Shown piece after piece: positions 53,074 to 61,235 of a stretch of DNA of 64,000 nt. The position numbers and the translations under genes are program-made. The notes under the pieces are model-generated. The model was not told the origin of the DNA and did no database searches. It was given only the letters and a program-made list of their open reading frames with translations. Location of the stretch: contig NZ_CP170198.1 in NCBI RefSeq assembly GCF_042434915.1, positions 372,001 to 436,000 of the forward strand. Reading direction: 5' to 3'. The stretch's first letter is position 1. Each line of letters opens with the position of its first letter. Source of the DNA: Aquimarina sp042434915 (GTDB lineage: Bacteria > Bacteroidota > Bacteroidia > Flavobacteriales > Flavobacteriaceae).

Positions 53074-53987
53074 TGCAAAGCTTCTATTATTGTGTTTATA
53101 TTATATTTAAACATACCTATATAAGTTCCTTCATCTGTGTCGGGAGTACCCAAAGCATCCGAAAAAAGAGTGCCTCCAATGTTAACTTCGCTACCTTTGG
53201 AACGAACTGCTGCTTGTAGGGCTTCAATAGTTCTTTTGGGTACCGAGCTTTCTACAAAAATAGCTTTTACTTTTTTGTTAATTATAAATTGGGCAATATT
53301 TTGCACATCTTGTACACCCGCTTCAGTTGCTGTAGATAATCCTTGTAAACCTACAACTTCAAATTCATACGCTTTTCCAAAGTAACTAAACGCATCATGT
53401 GCAGTAACCAGTATCCGTTGTTCTACGGGTAAGGTTGTAATTTTGGTTAGTATATGTTTTTCAAGAGCTTGCAATTTAGATAGGTATATCTTTGAATTAG
53501 TTTCAAAAACTGTTTCGTTTTTAGGATCTAAAACTTTCAATTTTTTGGTAACAAAACCTGCTGCTTTTATCCAGTTTTGAACACTGAACCAAATATGAGG
53601 GTCATAGTTAGAAGCGAAATATTCTGATCCGATAAGTTCTTTTTTATCTAGAGCTTCTCCAACTGCGATAGTTTTATTATTGCGTCGCTCCATTTTTTCA
53701 AAGACTTCGACTAATTTTCCCTCAAGGTGCAACCCATTGTAGAAAATCACATCGGCCTCGACTAATTTTGAGACATCACCTTCGCTAGCTTTGTATAAAT
53801 GTGGATCCACACCCGATCCCATAATTCCTTGTACTTGGATAGCATCACCACCAATTTGTGTAACCAAATCGGTAATCATAGAGGTAGTCGTAACTACTTG
53901 TAATTTACCATCTGAGGTATTAGGTTTCTTTTTGCAAGAGTTTAGTATTGTTAGTGATACCACTAAGAATAAAGTATGTAGTTTCAT
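53070..53987 (-). CDS. Manganese/zinc-binding lipoprotein (TroA-like)
   Basis: A 305-aa cluster A-I substrate-binding lipoprotein (signal ending ILNSC). The four metal ligands of the family are visible: His in GVDPHLYKAS, His in NYDPHIWF, Glu in IFVESSVP and Asp in LFSDALG. The His-His-Glu-Asp set is that of manganese-binding members, whereas typical zinc-binding ZnuA uses three histidines and a His-rich loop, which is absent. It captures metal in the periplasm. First gene of the ABC cassette proper. Confidence 0.93.
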   Translation of the reverse strand: MKLHTLFLVVSLTILNSCKKKPNTSDGKLQVVTTTSMITDLVTQIGGDAIQVQGIMGSGVDPHLYKASEGDVSKLVEADVIFYNGLHLEGKLVEVFEKMERRNNKTIAVGEALDKKELIGSEYFASNYDPHIWFSVQNWIKAAGFVTKKLKVLDPKNETVFETNSKIYLSKLQALEKHILTKITTLPVEQRILVTAHDAFSYFGKAYEFEVVGLQGLSTATEAGVQDVQNIAQFIINKKVKAIFVESSVPKRTIEALQAAVRSKGSEVNIGGTLFSDALGTPDTDEGTYIGMFKYNINTIIEALQ

Positions 53988-54013
53988 CGTATCTAAAATT
54001 TATGAAATTTTGA

Positions 54014-54808
54014 TTAGTTGGGAAGACGTATACTAATACCACCACTCAACAAAAGATTTTGCCCTTTTGTAAAAGATGTTCCCACCGTAGCGTCTAGTTG
54101 TATGGTTGAGGTGATCAGGTAAGTGAATCCAGCATCCCAAAAATGAGAGGCTTTATTTTTTTCTGGCAGTTGGCCGTATACTTCGGCATAAAAGCCAATA
54201 GCGTCAGTGAGGCTATGTCCATAAGAGAGAGTATATTTATAGATTGCTTCTGGAGAATCATTACCCCATGAAGCACCTAGATTGTACGATAAATTTGAAG
54301 ATTCGTTAAGAGTATGCGCAAAAAGCATAAATAAATCCACGCCAGTGGTTTCTGGTTTGTAATCGGTAGATGCAGAAAAAGGTAAGTAAAGATTTGTTAA
54401 TAGTGCTATTTTAGGTTTCCATGTGCTTTCTTCTGAAATCTCAATTTTTGCACCTATAGATAATGGTGAAAATCCACTTAAAACATTTGCTGTTTTTGTT
54501 TGGTTAATTTCTGTTTCAATCTCGGTAAAGCTCCATCCTAGGCGAAGTTCCATAGTATTTAAGATACCATAGCGTAGAAGAGTAGTGTTATAGGTAAATG
54601 ATTGCTCTCTAAAGGTATCGTTGCCGTAATCTTGATATGCGGCACCCGTTTCTATTTGTACATGATTTTTGGGAACAGTAACAGCCGATTCTGTTTGATC
54701 GGGGCGATCTGTAATCAGATTTTCTATCGGTTCAGTTTCCTGTGCATATATAGAACAATAAAATGTAGTTAAGCATATAGATATGGCAAGTATTCTTTTA
54801 AATTGCAT
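54014..54808 (-). CDS. Outer-membrane barrel, PF13557-like
   Basis: A 264-aa protein with a signal peptide ending YAQE (about residue 23) and the opening LITDRPDQTESAVTVPKNHVQIETG, typical of the 'putative MetA-pathway of phenol degradation' barrel family. The rest alternates as amphipathic strands; the end is LLSGGISIRLPN. In Bacteroidota it often heads metal uptake operons and may provide the outer-membrane passage for the metal (inference). It lies 26 bp before the binding protein and starts 68 bp from the MntR-type gene. Confidence 0.85.
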   Translation of the reverse strand: MQFKRILAISICLTTFYCSIYAQETEPIENLITDRPDQTESAVTVPKNHVQIETGAAYQDYGNDTFREQSFTYNTTLLRYGILNTMELRLGWSFTEIETEINQTKTANVLSGFSPLSIGAKIEISEESTWKPKIALLTNLYLPFSASTDYKPETTGVDLFMLFAHTLNESSNLSYNLGASWGNDSPEAIYKYTLSYGHSLTDAIGFYAEVYGQLPEKNKASHFWDAGFTYLITSTIQLDATVGTSFTKGQNLLLSGGISIRLPN

Positions 54809-54851
54809 TAGGTTTATTATTTTTGTTTATAATCGGTGCTAAACTAAAAAA

Positions 54852-54867
54852 GTTAGTCTCAACTAAC
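54852..54867. promoter_or_regulatory. Palindrome, probable MntR-type operator
   Basis: GTTAGT-CTCA-ACTAAC is a perfect 6-bp inverted repeat between the divergent uptake operon and the metalloregulator gene. GCTAAACTAA just to the left (about 54838-54847) resembles a second half-site of DtxR-family operators. Confidence 0.5.
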
Positions 54868-54876
54868 AAATTAAAT

Positions 54877-55545
54877 ATGATTAATTTAACAAAAAGTGAA
54901 GAGGATTACCTAAAAGCTTTATTTCAGCTACTTACAGAGGGGAGTGAAAGTAAGATAGGAAATAATCAATTGGCAGAGTACTTGAATGTTTCTCCTGCTT
55001 CGACTAATAACATGGTCAAAAAGTTAAAGTCCAAAGATTATATTGTAAGTGAGCGCTACGGTAAATTAGATTTGACTCCTCAAGGCACAGAAATCGCAGT
55101 AAGGTTAATTCGAAAACATCGCCTTTGGGAAACGTTTTTATACAATTATCTCAATTTTAGTTGGGATGAGGTTCATGAGGTTGCAGAACAGTTGGAGCAT
55201 ATAAAATCACGTAAATTAATTGACGAATTAGATCGTTACATGGAGTATCCTAAAGTTGACCCGCATGGTGAAATGATACCAGATGCAGATGGAAGTTATA
55301 AAATATTACCAAAGGTCACCTTATCTTCTTTAAAACAAGGTGATGTATGCAAACTTGCTGCGGTAAATGATGCCTCGGTCTCTTTCTTAAAATATGTTTC
55401 TCAAATCGGATTAGCACTAAGTAGTACTATAGAAATACTAGAAATTCGGGATTTTGATAAGTCAATATGTATTCGTTTTAATGAAACCGAAGAAACAGTA
55501 ACCAAAAAGTTTGCTGATAATGTGTTTGTTAAAATTATTTCTTGA
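54877..55545 (+). CDS. DtxR/MntR family metalloregulator
   Basis: ATG at 54877 gives 222 aa; an upstream ATG at 54823 would cross the palindrome. It has an N-terminal winged helix (SEEDYLKALFQLL, LAEYLNVSPASTNNMVKKL, LTPQGTEIAV), a dimerisation and metal-binding part (HRLWETFLYNYL, WDEVHEVAEQLEHIKS with the His/Glu ligands) and a C-terminal FeoA-like SH3 domain (about 145-222). It senses manganese or iron and represses uptake genes. Location next to the divergent TroA-type operon with a palindrome between supports direct control. Confidence 0.93.
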   Translation: MINLTKSEEDYLKALFQLLTEGSESKIGNNQLAEYLNVSPASTNNMVKKLKSKDYIVSERYGKLDLTPQGTEIAVRLIRKHRLWETFLYNYLNFSWDEVHEVAEQLEHIKSRKLIDELDRYMEYPKVDPHGEMIPDADGSYKILPKVTLSSLKQGDVCKLAAVNDASVSFLKYVSQIGLALSSTIEILEIRDFDKSICIRFNETEETVTKKFADNVFVKIIS

Positions 55546-55621
55546 TTTAAAAGGTGTTAAATTGCAATATCATTTCAGTTTATTATGAATACCTAGTATA
55601 TTTGGAACACACAATGTATGT

Positions 55622-56401
55622 ATGGAGCTTAAACTAAAACGTCCTATTTGTTTTTTCGATCTTGAAACAACTGGTATTAATATTTCTAAAGATCGTATTG
55701 TTGAAATTTCTATTCTTAAGATTTTTCCTAACGGAAATAAAGAAAGTAAAACTTGGCTGGTTAACCCAGAGATGCCAATTCCACCAGAGACTACAGCGGT
55801 TCATGGGATTGATGATGCTAAGGTAGCTAATGAACCTACCTTTAAACAATTAGCGAACCTAATTAATGACATGATAAAAGGATGCGATTTGGCTGGCTTT
55901 AATTCTAATCGTTTTGATATTCCATTGTTAGCAGAAGAACTATTACGAGTAGAATTGGATTTTGATATGAAAAATACGGTTGCAGTAGATGTGCAGACTA
56001 TTTTTCATAAAATGGAAAAAAGAACCCTAGCAGCTGCTTACAAATTTTATTGTGATGGTGAGTTAGAAAACGCGCATTCAGCAGAGGTAGATACACTTGC
56101 TACCTATGAGGTTTTAAAAGCTCAATTAGACCGCTATCCCGAATTAGAAAATGACATGAATTTTTTAGCTGACTTTAGTGCGCGCAATCAATTTGCTGAT
56201 TTTGCTGGGTTTATTGCATTTAATAAGGATGGTAAAGAAGTTTTTTCATTTGGAAAACACAAAGGTAAATTGGTAGAGCAAGTAATGGAAGATGAACCTG
56301 GTTATTTTGGGTGGATCCAAAATGCAGATTTTCCTTTGTATACTAAAAAAGTGCTTACTGCCATTAGATTACGTAAGTTAAATAATAGTCTTAACGCATA
56401 A
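55622..56401 (+). CDS. DEDDh 3'-5' exonuclease, PolC/epsilon-like
   Basis: A 259-aa protein. The exonuclease fold shows FFDLETTG (ExoI), HGIDD, GFNSNRFDIPLL (ExoII) and HSAEVDTLAT (ExoIII), i.e. a complete DEDDh set. The C-terminus (FSFGKHKGKLVEQVMEDEPGYFGWI) is the small domain also found in exonuclease X-like proteins. It is likely a DNA repair or proofreading-type nuclease. First gene of a likely operon with FAH, Hpt and cinA. Confidence 0.9.
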   Translation: MELKLKRPICFFDLETTGINISKDRIVEISILKIFPNGNKESKTWLVNPEMPIPPETTAVHGIDDAKVANEPTFKQLANLINDMIKGCDLAGFNSNRFDIPLLAEELLRVELDFDMKNTVAVDVQTIFHKMEKRTLAAAYKFYCDGELENAHSAEVDTLATYEVLKAQLDRYPELENDMNFLADFSARNQFADFAGFIAFNKDGKEVFSFGKHKGKLVEQVMEDEPGYFGWIQNADFPLYTKKVLTAIRLRKLNNSLNA

Positions 56402-56419
56402 ATTTAATCTACTGTTGTT

Positions 56420-57031
56420 ATGAAAATTATATGTATAGGTCGTAATTACACAGATCATATTGCTGAATTAGAAAATGAAAAACCAGAGAATCCAGTTGTT
56501 TTTTTAAAACCAGATACCTCGATTCTTCTTAAAAAGCAACCTTTTTTTATACCAGATTTTTCTAGTGATGTGCATTATGAAGTAGAAATTTTAGTAAAAA
56601 TCAATAAATTAGGAAAATACATTGATCGTAAATTTGCGCATAAATATTATGATCAAATTGGTTTAGGTATTGATTTTACCGCGAGAGATTTACAAAAAAA
56701 ATTAAAGGAAAAGGGATTACCGTGGGAGAAAGCAAAATCCTTTGATGGAGCAGCAGTGATAGGTAAATGGGTTTCAAAAGAAGGATTTGAAAATATAAAT
56801 GCAATCAATTTTAGGTTAGAAAAAAATGGTGTCCCAGTACAACAAGGTAGTACAGAACTGATGCTTTGGAAAATTGATGAGCTGATCGAATATGTTTCAA
56901 AATATTTTACTTTAAAGATAGGAGATGTTATCTTTACAGGTACGCCTGCAGGAGTAGGACCTGTTAGTACAGATGACGAACTAGTAGGATTTATAGAAGA
57001 TAAAAAGAATTTTTCAATAAGAATAAAATAG
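56420..57031 (+). CDS. Fumarylacetoacetate hydrolase family protein
   Basis: A 203-aa FAH-fold enzyme: KIICIGRNYTDHIAE at the N-terminus, PVVFLKPDTS, HYEVEILVKI (metal Glu residues), GLGIDFTARDLQ, KAKSFDGAAVIGKW and DVIFTGTPAGVGPV. Family members act as acylpyruvate hydrolases or oxaloacetate decarboxylases/tautomerases; the substrate is not settled. It stops immediately before the Hpt start codon (TAGATG), so it is co-transcribed. Confidence 0.93.
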   Translation: MKIICIGRNYTDHIAELENEKPENPVVFLKPDTSILLKKQPFFIPDFSSDVHYEVEILVKINKLGKYIDRKFAHKYYDQIGLGIDFTARDLQKKLKEKGLPWEKAKSFDGAAVIGKWVSKEGFENINAINFRLEKNGVPVQQGSTELMLWKIDELIEYVSKYFTLKIGDVIFTGTPAGVGPVSTDDELVGFIEDKKNFSIRIK

Positions 57032-57370
57032 ATGAGTAAAGCTTATAGTCTTAATCATATAAATGAATTATCTGGAGGTGATCAAGAATTCACCACGGTC
57101 TTAGTGCAAACATTTTTAGAAGAAATACCGCCAGATCTTGATAGCATGCTAGAAGCTGTTAAGTCAGATAATCCTGGTTTAGAATATCAATATGCGCATA
57201 AGATGAAGCCTAATCTTCAATTATTTGGTATAGAATTGTTGACTCAAATAAAACAAGTAGAAGCGTGGGCAAAAGCCGATAAAGATAAGGATCAAATATT
57301 GCCTACTATTGAATATATAGTAAAGACAGTTAATGAGGCTATCGAAGACTTAAAAAATGATTTTCAATAA
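57032..57370 (+). CDS. Orphan Hpt phosphotransfer protein
   Basis: A 112-aa four-helix protein with the Hpt site QYAHKMKPNLQLFG, where the first His is the phospho-acceptor (usual A-H-x-L-K-G). Hpt proteins relay phosphate between hybrid kinases and response regulators. No kinase or receiver gene is adjacent, so its partners are elsewhere. It follows the FAH gene without a gap and precedes cinA by 9 bp. Confidence 0.88.
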   Translation: MSKAYSLNHINELSGGDQEFTTVLVQTFLEEIPPDLDSMLEAVKSDNPGLEYQYAHKMKPNLQLFGIELLTQIKQVEAWAKADKDKDQILPTIEYIVKTVNEAIEDLKNDFQ

Positions 57371-57379
57371 GTTGTTGTA

Positions 57380-58639
57380 ATGTTAGCAGAAATTATAACC
57401 ATTGGTGATGAAATTTTAATTGGTCAAATTGTCGATTCAAATTCTGCATTTATAGGAAAAGCACTTAATACAATAGGAGTAGATGTATATCAGATTAGTT
57501 CTGTTCAAGATGATAAAACACATATCCTAAATGCTCTTAAGGAGGCACAATCGCGAGTTGATATCGTTCTTATTACTGGGGGACTTGGTCCAACAAAGGA
57601 TGATATTACCAAACATACACTTTGCGAATTTTTTGGGGATCAATTGATAGAGAATAAAGAAGTGCTACAACATGTAGAGCAATTATTTAAAAAATATATT
57701 AGTACGCCAATATCAGATATTAACCGTCAGCAATCATTGGTCCCCAGTCGCGCCAAAGTGCTTACTAACGCATATGGTACGGCTCCTGGTATGTGGATCG
57801 AAGATGCAAATACAGTTTTTATCTCGATGCCAGGAGTACCTTTTGAGATGAGAAGTATTATGGAGAGTGAGGTGATTCCTAGGCTTAAAAAGCGTTTTAA
57901 AAGACCCTTTATTCTTCATAAAACAGTCCTTACACATGGTGTCGGGGAGAGTGCTATCGCAGAAAAAATTGAGGAGTGGGAGGATAATTTACCCGCATTT
58001 ATCAAATTAGCGTATCTTCCAAGCTTAGGAAAAGTACGTTTGCGACTCTCTGCTCGCGGAGAGCAACACGCACTTCTTGAAAAGGAGATCGCACTTCAGC
58101 TAGTTAAACTCAATGAGCTTATTGGTGATATTATTGTTGGTTATGAAGATGATCAACCTATAGAGGTTATTGTAGGATCACTTTTAACAGACCAAAGAAA
58201 AACTTTAGCATTAGCTGAGAGTTGTACTGGCGGGCATATAGCACAAGAAATCACAGCTCATGCAGGAGTTTCAAGTTTTTTTAAAGGAGGTGTAGTCACG
58301 TATGCGACAGCTTCTAAAACAGCACTTTTAGAAATTCCAGAAAATTTAATAAAAGCTTATTCGGTAACAAGTGCTGAGGTAGCCGAAGCGATGGCTAAAG
58401 CTGCTAAACAAAAATTTGATTCAGATTATGCGATTTCTACAACAGGTAATGCAGGGCCAGAAAAAGGAGACGGTAAAGTAGAAGTAGGCACTGTCTTTAT
58501 TGGTATTGCTACACCAGATAAGGTATATTCTAAAGAATTTAATTTTGGCAATTTAAGAGAGCGAACTATTGGTAAGACTACAAGTAAAGCTTTTGAAATG
58601 CTTTTAAAAGAGCTGAAAGATACTACTGCTATAAATTAA
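57380..58639 (+). CDS. cinA: CinA: competence/damage-inducible protein
   Basis: A 419-aa two-domain protein. The N-terminal MoCF-like domain (about 1-170; IITIGDEILIGQIVDSNS, TGGLGPTKDD, MPGVPFEMR) acts on ADP-ribose or related pyrophosphates. The C-terminal nicotinamide mononucleotide deamidase domain (about 260-410) has ALAESCTGGHIAQEITAHAGVSSFFKGGVVTYA and TGNAGPEKGDGKVEVGTVFIGI. It recycles NMN. Its last four bases overlap the end of the convergent gene at 58636. Confidence 0.95.
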   Translation: MLAEIITIGDEILIGQIVDSNSAFIGKALNTIGVDVYQISSVQDDKTHILNALKEAQSRVDIVLITGGLGPTKDDITKHTLCEFFGDQLIENKEVLQHVEQLFKKYISTPISDINRQQSLVPSRAKVLTNAYGTAPGMWIEDANTVFISMPGVPFEMRSIMESEVIPRLKKRFKRPFILHKTVLTHGVGESAIAEKIEEWEDNLPAFIKLAYLPSLGKVRLRLSARGEQHALLEKEIALQLVKLNELIGDIIVGYEDDQPIEVIVGSLLTDQRKTLALAESCTGGHIAQEITAHAGVSSFFKGGVVTYATASKTALLEIPENLIKAYSVTSAEVAEAMAKAAKQKFDSDYAISTTGNAGPEKGDGKVEVGTVFIGIATPDKVYSKEFNFGNLRERTIGKTTSKAFEMLLKELKDTTAIN

Positions 58640-59037
58640 TCACATAAGGTAAGAGAGTCTGCCCATTGGATAGCCTCATTGAGATTTTCAAATATTTTCA
58701 TTTTTTTATTCATGAAAGATTTTTCTAGTTCGGCTGTGCGTTTTTGAGTTACTGTATAAACAATTACTCCATAGCCTTTTAGATTGGGAAAAAGGTTAGT
58801 AGACTTAAAGTGATCTGTAGGTACAAAAGAATAAGAATTTATGCGATGTGCTAAATAAACAAAAGGAGTTTTCTTTCCATAATAATAATTACAAAATTCA
58901 AAAAGTTTTTCAGCTTCCTCAAATGCAACCACGGCACTTTCTTTGATTTCTGAAATTACGAAATTCTTGTAAAAATAAAACTTACCGATTTTTAAATCAC
59001 ACGTGTGTAACAACGTTTTATTAACAGATGTAATCAT
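58636..59037 (-). CDS. STAS/SpoIIAA-like protein, paralogue 2
   Basis: A 133-aa soluble alpha-beta protein related to the one at 24354: a similar strand-helix order, YYYGKKTPFVYLA matching HYGRKKYVFIS, and FENLNEAIQWADSL at the end matching FSSINEAIAWAETI. It has an added N-terminus. Function is unknown. It reads convergently into cinA with a 4-bp overlap of the stop codons. Confidence 0.68.
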   Translation of the reverse strand: MITSVNKTLLHTCDLKIGKFYFYKNFVISEIKESAVVAFEEAEKLFEFCNYYYGKKTPFVYLAHRINSYSFVPTDHFKSTNLFPNLKGYGVIVYTVTQKRTAELEKSFMNKKMKIFENLNEAIQWADSLTLCD

Positions 59038-59142
59038 TAAATTAAATTTTATAATCGCAGTATAGCAGTAAGTTACAATTTTAGCATAGTATCATCAAAA
59101 AATTTACATTATTTTAAGTTTTGTAAGAAGTTATAAAACAAT

Positions 59143-59173
59143 TTGTTAATGTAAGTTATCAAGATTATCTTTG
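59143..59173 (+). promoter_or_regulatory. Distal promoter of the L28/L33 genes
   Basis: TTG at 59143-59145, a 20-bp spacer and TATCTTTG at 59166-59173 (exact -7 match). The predicted start lies near 59180 and would give a leader of about 205 nt, beginning with the small hairpin TCGATA/TATCGA. Confidence 0.65.
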
Positions 59174-59318
59174 CACTCGATATAGAGTATCGAATAATTT
59201 TTTTTTCAGAAATTAAGCTGAAACGTATAATGAAGATGGTGTCTAAGCTACAACATTACATTGTTTGAAGTTATCGATACAATATTTCAAAAAAATCGAA
59301 AAAATAACAAAACTATAA

Positions 59319-59349
59319 TTGGTGGTTACGTAATAAATTCGTTAATTTG
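59319..59349 (+). promoter_or_regulatory. Proximal promoter of the L28/L33 genes
   Basis: TTG at 59319-59321, a 20-bp spacer and TTAATTTG at 59342-59349 (one mismatch to TAnnTTTG), giving a start near 59356, about 30 nt before the ATG. Confidence 0.6.
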
Positions 59350-59385
59350 CACCCTGTTTTGAAATAACACCAAAATTAAGAAAAG

Positions 59386-59625
59386 ATGTCAAGAGTTTGC
59401 GAGCTTACAGGAAAAAAAGCGATGGTGGGAAATAATGTTTCTCATGCAATGAATAAAACAAAGCGTAAATTCAACGCGAATTTGATCAAAAAGCGCTTTT
59501 TTATACCAGAAGAAGATCGTTGGGTAACACTTAAGGTGTCTACAGCAGCATTAAAAAATATCAATAAAAACGGAATCTCTGCAGTTCTTAAAGAAGCAAG
59601 AGTAAAAGGTTTTTTAACTAAATAA
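59386..59625 (+). CDS. rpmB: 50S ribosomal protein L28
   Basis: A 79-aa protein with the L28 pattern: MSRVCELTGKKAMVGNNVSHAMNKTKRKFNANL, then EEDRWVTLKVSTAALKNINKNGI. It is a component of the large subunit. Two promoters precede it. The gene leads a three-gene ribosomal operon with L33 25 bp downstream. Confidence 0.98.
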   Translation: MSRVCELTGKKAMVGNNVSHAMNKTKRKFNANLIKKRFFIPEEDRWVTLKVSTAALKNINKNGISAVLKEARVKGFLTK

Positions 59626-59650
59626 TTCCCTTTTTTAAAAAGAAACTACC

Positions 59651-59833
59651 ATGGCGAAGAAAGGTAACAGAGTCCAAGTAATTTTAGAATGTACAGAGCA
59701 TAAAGGTTCTGGGAAACCAGGTACATCAAGATATATTACTACAAAGAACAAGAAAAACACACCTGATAGAATGGAGATTAAGAAATTTAATCCAATTCTA
59801 AAGAAAATGACTGTTCATAAAGAAATTAAATAA
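59651..59833 (+). CDS. rpmG: 50S ribosomal protein L33
   Basis: A 60-aa protein: RVQVILECTEHK, YITTKNKKNTPDRMEIKKFNP and a basic end, as in L33. Only one Cys is visible (in LECTEH), so the zinc-ribbon form with four cysteines is not present. It is located between rpmB and the DUF4295 gene. Confidence 0.97.
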   Translation: MAKKGNRVQVILECTEHKGSGKPGTSRYITTKNKKNTPDRMEIKKFNPILKKMTVHKEIK

Positions 59834-59840
59834 GTAAAAA

Positions 59841-59993
59841 ATGGCAAAGAAATCAGTAGCATCGTTACAGACAAAATCGAATAGATTAACAAAAGCCATC
59901 AAGATGGTAAAGTCTGAAAAATCAGGAGCTTATACTTTTGTGGAGTCCATTATGGCACCAGAGGCGGTAAATGACTTTTTTAGTAAAAAGTAA
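59841..59993 (+). CDS. DUF4295 small basic protein, 50 aa
   Basis: ATG at 59841, 7 bp after rpmG, begins MAKKSVASLQTKSNRLTKAI, continues with KMVKSEKSGAYTFVESIM and ends with APEAVNDFFSKK. This is the DUF4295 family found after rpmG in Bacteroidota. The Lys-rich composition and operon position suggest a ribosome-associated protein (inference). Confidence 0.93.
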   Translation: MAKKSVASLQTKSNRLTKAIKMVKSEKSGAYTFVESIMAPEAVNDFFSKK

Positions 59994-60017
59994 TTACACA
60001 TACAACGTATATTAGGT

Positions 60018-60052
60018 AGCCATTTCAATAGCATTGAAATGGCTCTTTTATT
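60018..60052 (+). terminator. Terminator of the ribosomal operon
   Basis: Perfect 12-bp stem AGCCATTTCAAT / ATTGAAATGGCT with loop AGC, followed by CTTTTATTTTTT. Confidence 0.93.
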
Positions 60053-60196
60053 TTTTATATCCAGTAATTAGTCTAATTTTATACTGCATACATTGATTGT
60101 ATGTTTTTAAATATTTGATAGGGTATTTGGTTTGTATACCAAGTTGTATCTGCCAAATGTTCTTAATTTTATAATTCTGATTTTTAATCTCTTCGT

Positions 60197-61150
60197 ATGA
60201 GTTTGTTTAAAAAAATTTTTTCGTCTGACAAAAAGGAAACTTTAGATAAAGGATTAGAAAAGTCCAAAAACAGTTTTTTCTCAAAGTTAGGAAAAGCGGT
60301 TGCAGGAAAATCTAAAGTGGATGATCAAGTACTTGATGATCTCGAAGAGATACTAGTAACCAGTGATGTTGGCGTTAAGACAACAATCAAAATTATAGAA
60401 CGAATCGAGAATCGAGTAGCCAAAGATAAATATCTTGGTACAGATGAGCTGAATCAAATTTTGAGAGAAGAGATAGCTGCACTACTATCAGAGACCAACA
60501 CAGGAGAAGCTACCGAATTTGTCCTTCCAATAGATAAAAAGCCGTATGTTTTGATGGTAGTTGGAGTAAATGGTGTCGGTAAAACTACTACCATTGGTAA
60601 ACTAGCGTATCAATTTAAAAAGAAAGGTTTTAATGTCGTACTTGGGGCTGCAGATACTTTTAGAGCAGCAGCTATTGATCAATTACAGGTTTGGGCGGAT
60701 CGTGTGGATATCCCTATAGTAAAACAAGAAATGGGAAGTGATCCAGCATCTGTTGCCTACGATACGTTACAATCTGGAGTTGCACAGGCTGCCGATGTTA
60801 TTATAATTGATACTGCTGGTAGGTTACATAATAAGGTTAACTTAATGAATGAGTTAACAAAAGTTAAACGCGTTATGCAAAAAGTACTACCCAATGCACC
60901 GCATGATGTGCTTTTGGTTCTTGACGGTTCTACAGGTCAAAACGCTTTTGAACAAGCGAAACAATTTACAGCTGCAACCGAGGTAACTTCTTTAGCGGTG
61001 ACCAAACTTGATGGTACAGCAAAAGGAGGTGTAGTTATCGGCATTAGTGATCAATTTAAAATCCCCGTTAAATACATCGGTGTCGGTGAAGGTCTTGAGG
61101 ATTTACAGGTGTTTAATAAATACGAGTTTGTAGATTCTTTTTTTAAATAA
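60197..61150 (+). CDS. ftsY: Signal recognition particle receptor FtsY
   Basis: A 317-aa SRP GTPase with a short N-terminus (no acidic A domain), the helical N domain (about 20-95) and the G domain: GVNGVGKTTTIGKLA (P-loop), DTFRAAAIDQL, IIIDTAGRLHNKVNLM, LVLDGSTGQNAF and VTKLDGTAKGGVVIGI. It receives SRP-bound ribosomes at the membrane for cotranslational insertion. It probably has its own transcript, since the upstream ribosomal operon is terminated. Confidence 0.96.
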   Translation: MSLFKKIFSSDKKETLDKGLEKSKNSFFSKLGKAVAGKSKVDDQVLDDLEEILVTSDVGVKTTIKIIERIENRVAKDKYLGTDELNQILREEIAALLSETNTGEATEFVLPIDKKPYVLMVVGVNGVGKTTTIGKLAYQFKKKGFNVVLGAADTFRAAAIDQLQVWADRVDIPIVKQEMGSDPASVAYDTLQSGVAQAADVIIIDTAGRLHNKVNLMNELTKVKRVMQKVLPNAPHDVLLVLDGSTGQNAFEQAKQFTAATEVTSLAVTKLDGTAKGGVVIGISDQFKIPVKYIGVGEGLEDLQVFNKYEFVDSFFK

Positions 61151-61235
61151 TTAAATCGCCATACAGTTTATAAGTAATTTACACGTATAAAGACATTGCT
61201 TTTTTTTATCTTTCTGCACAGTAAATTTTACTGTT

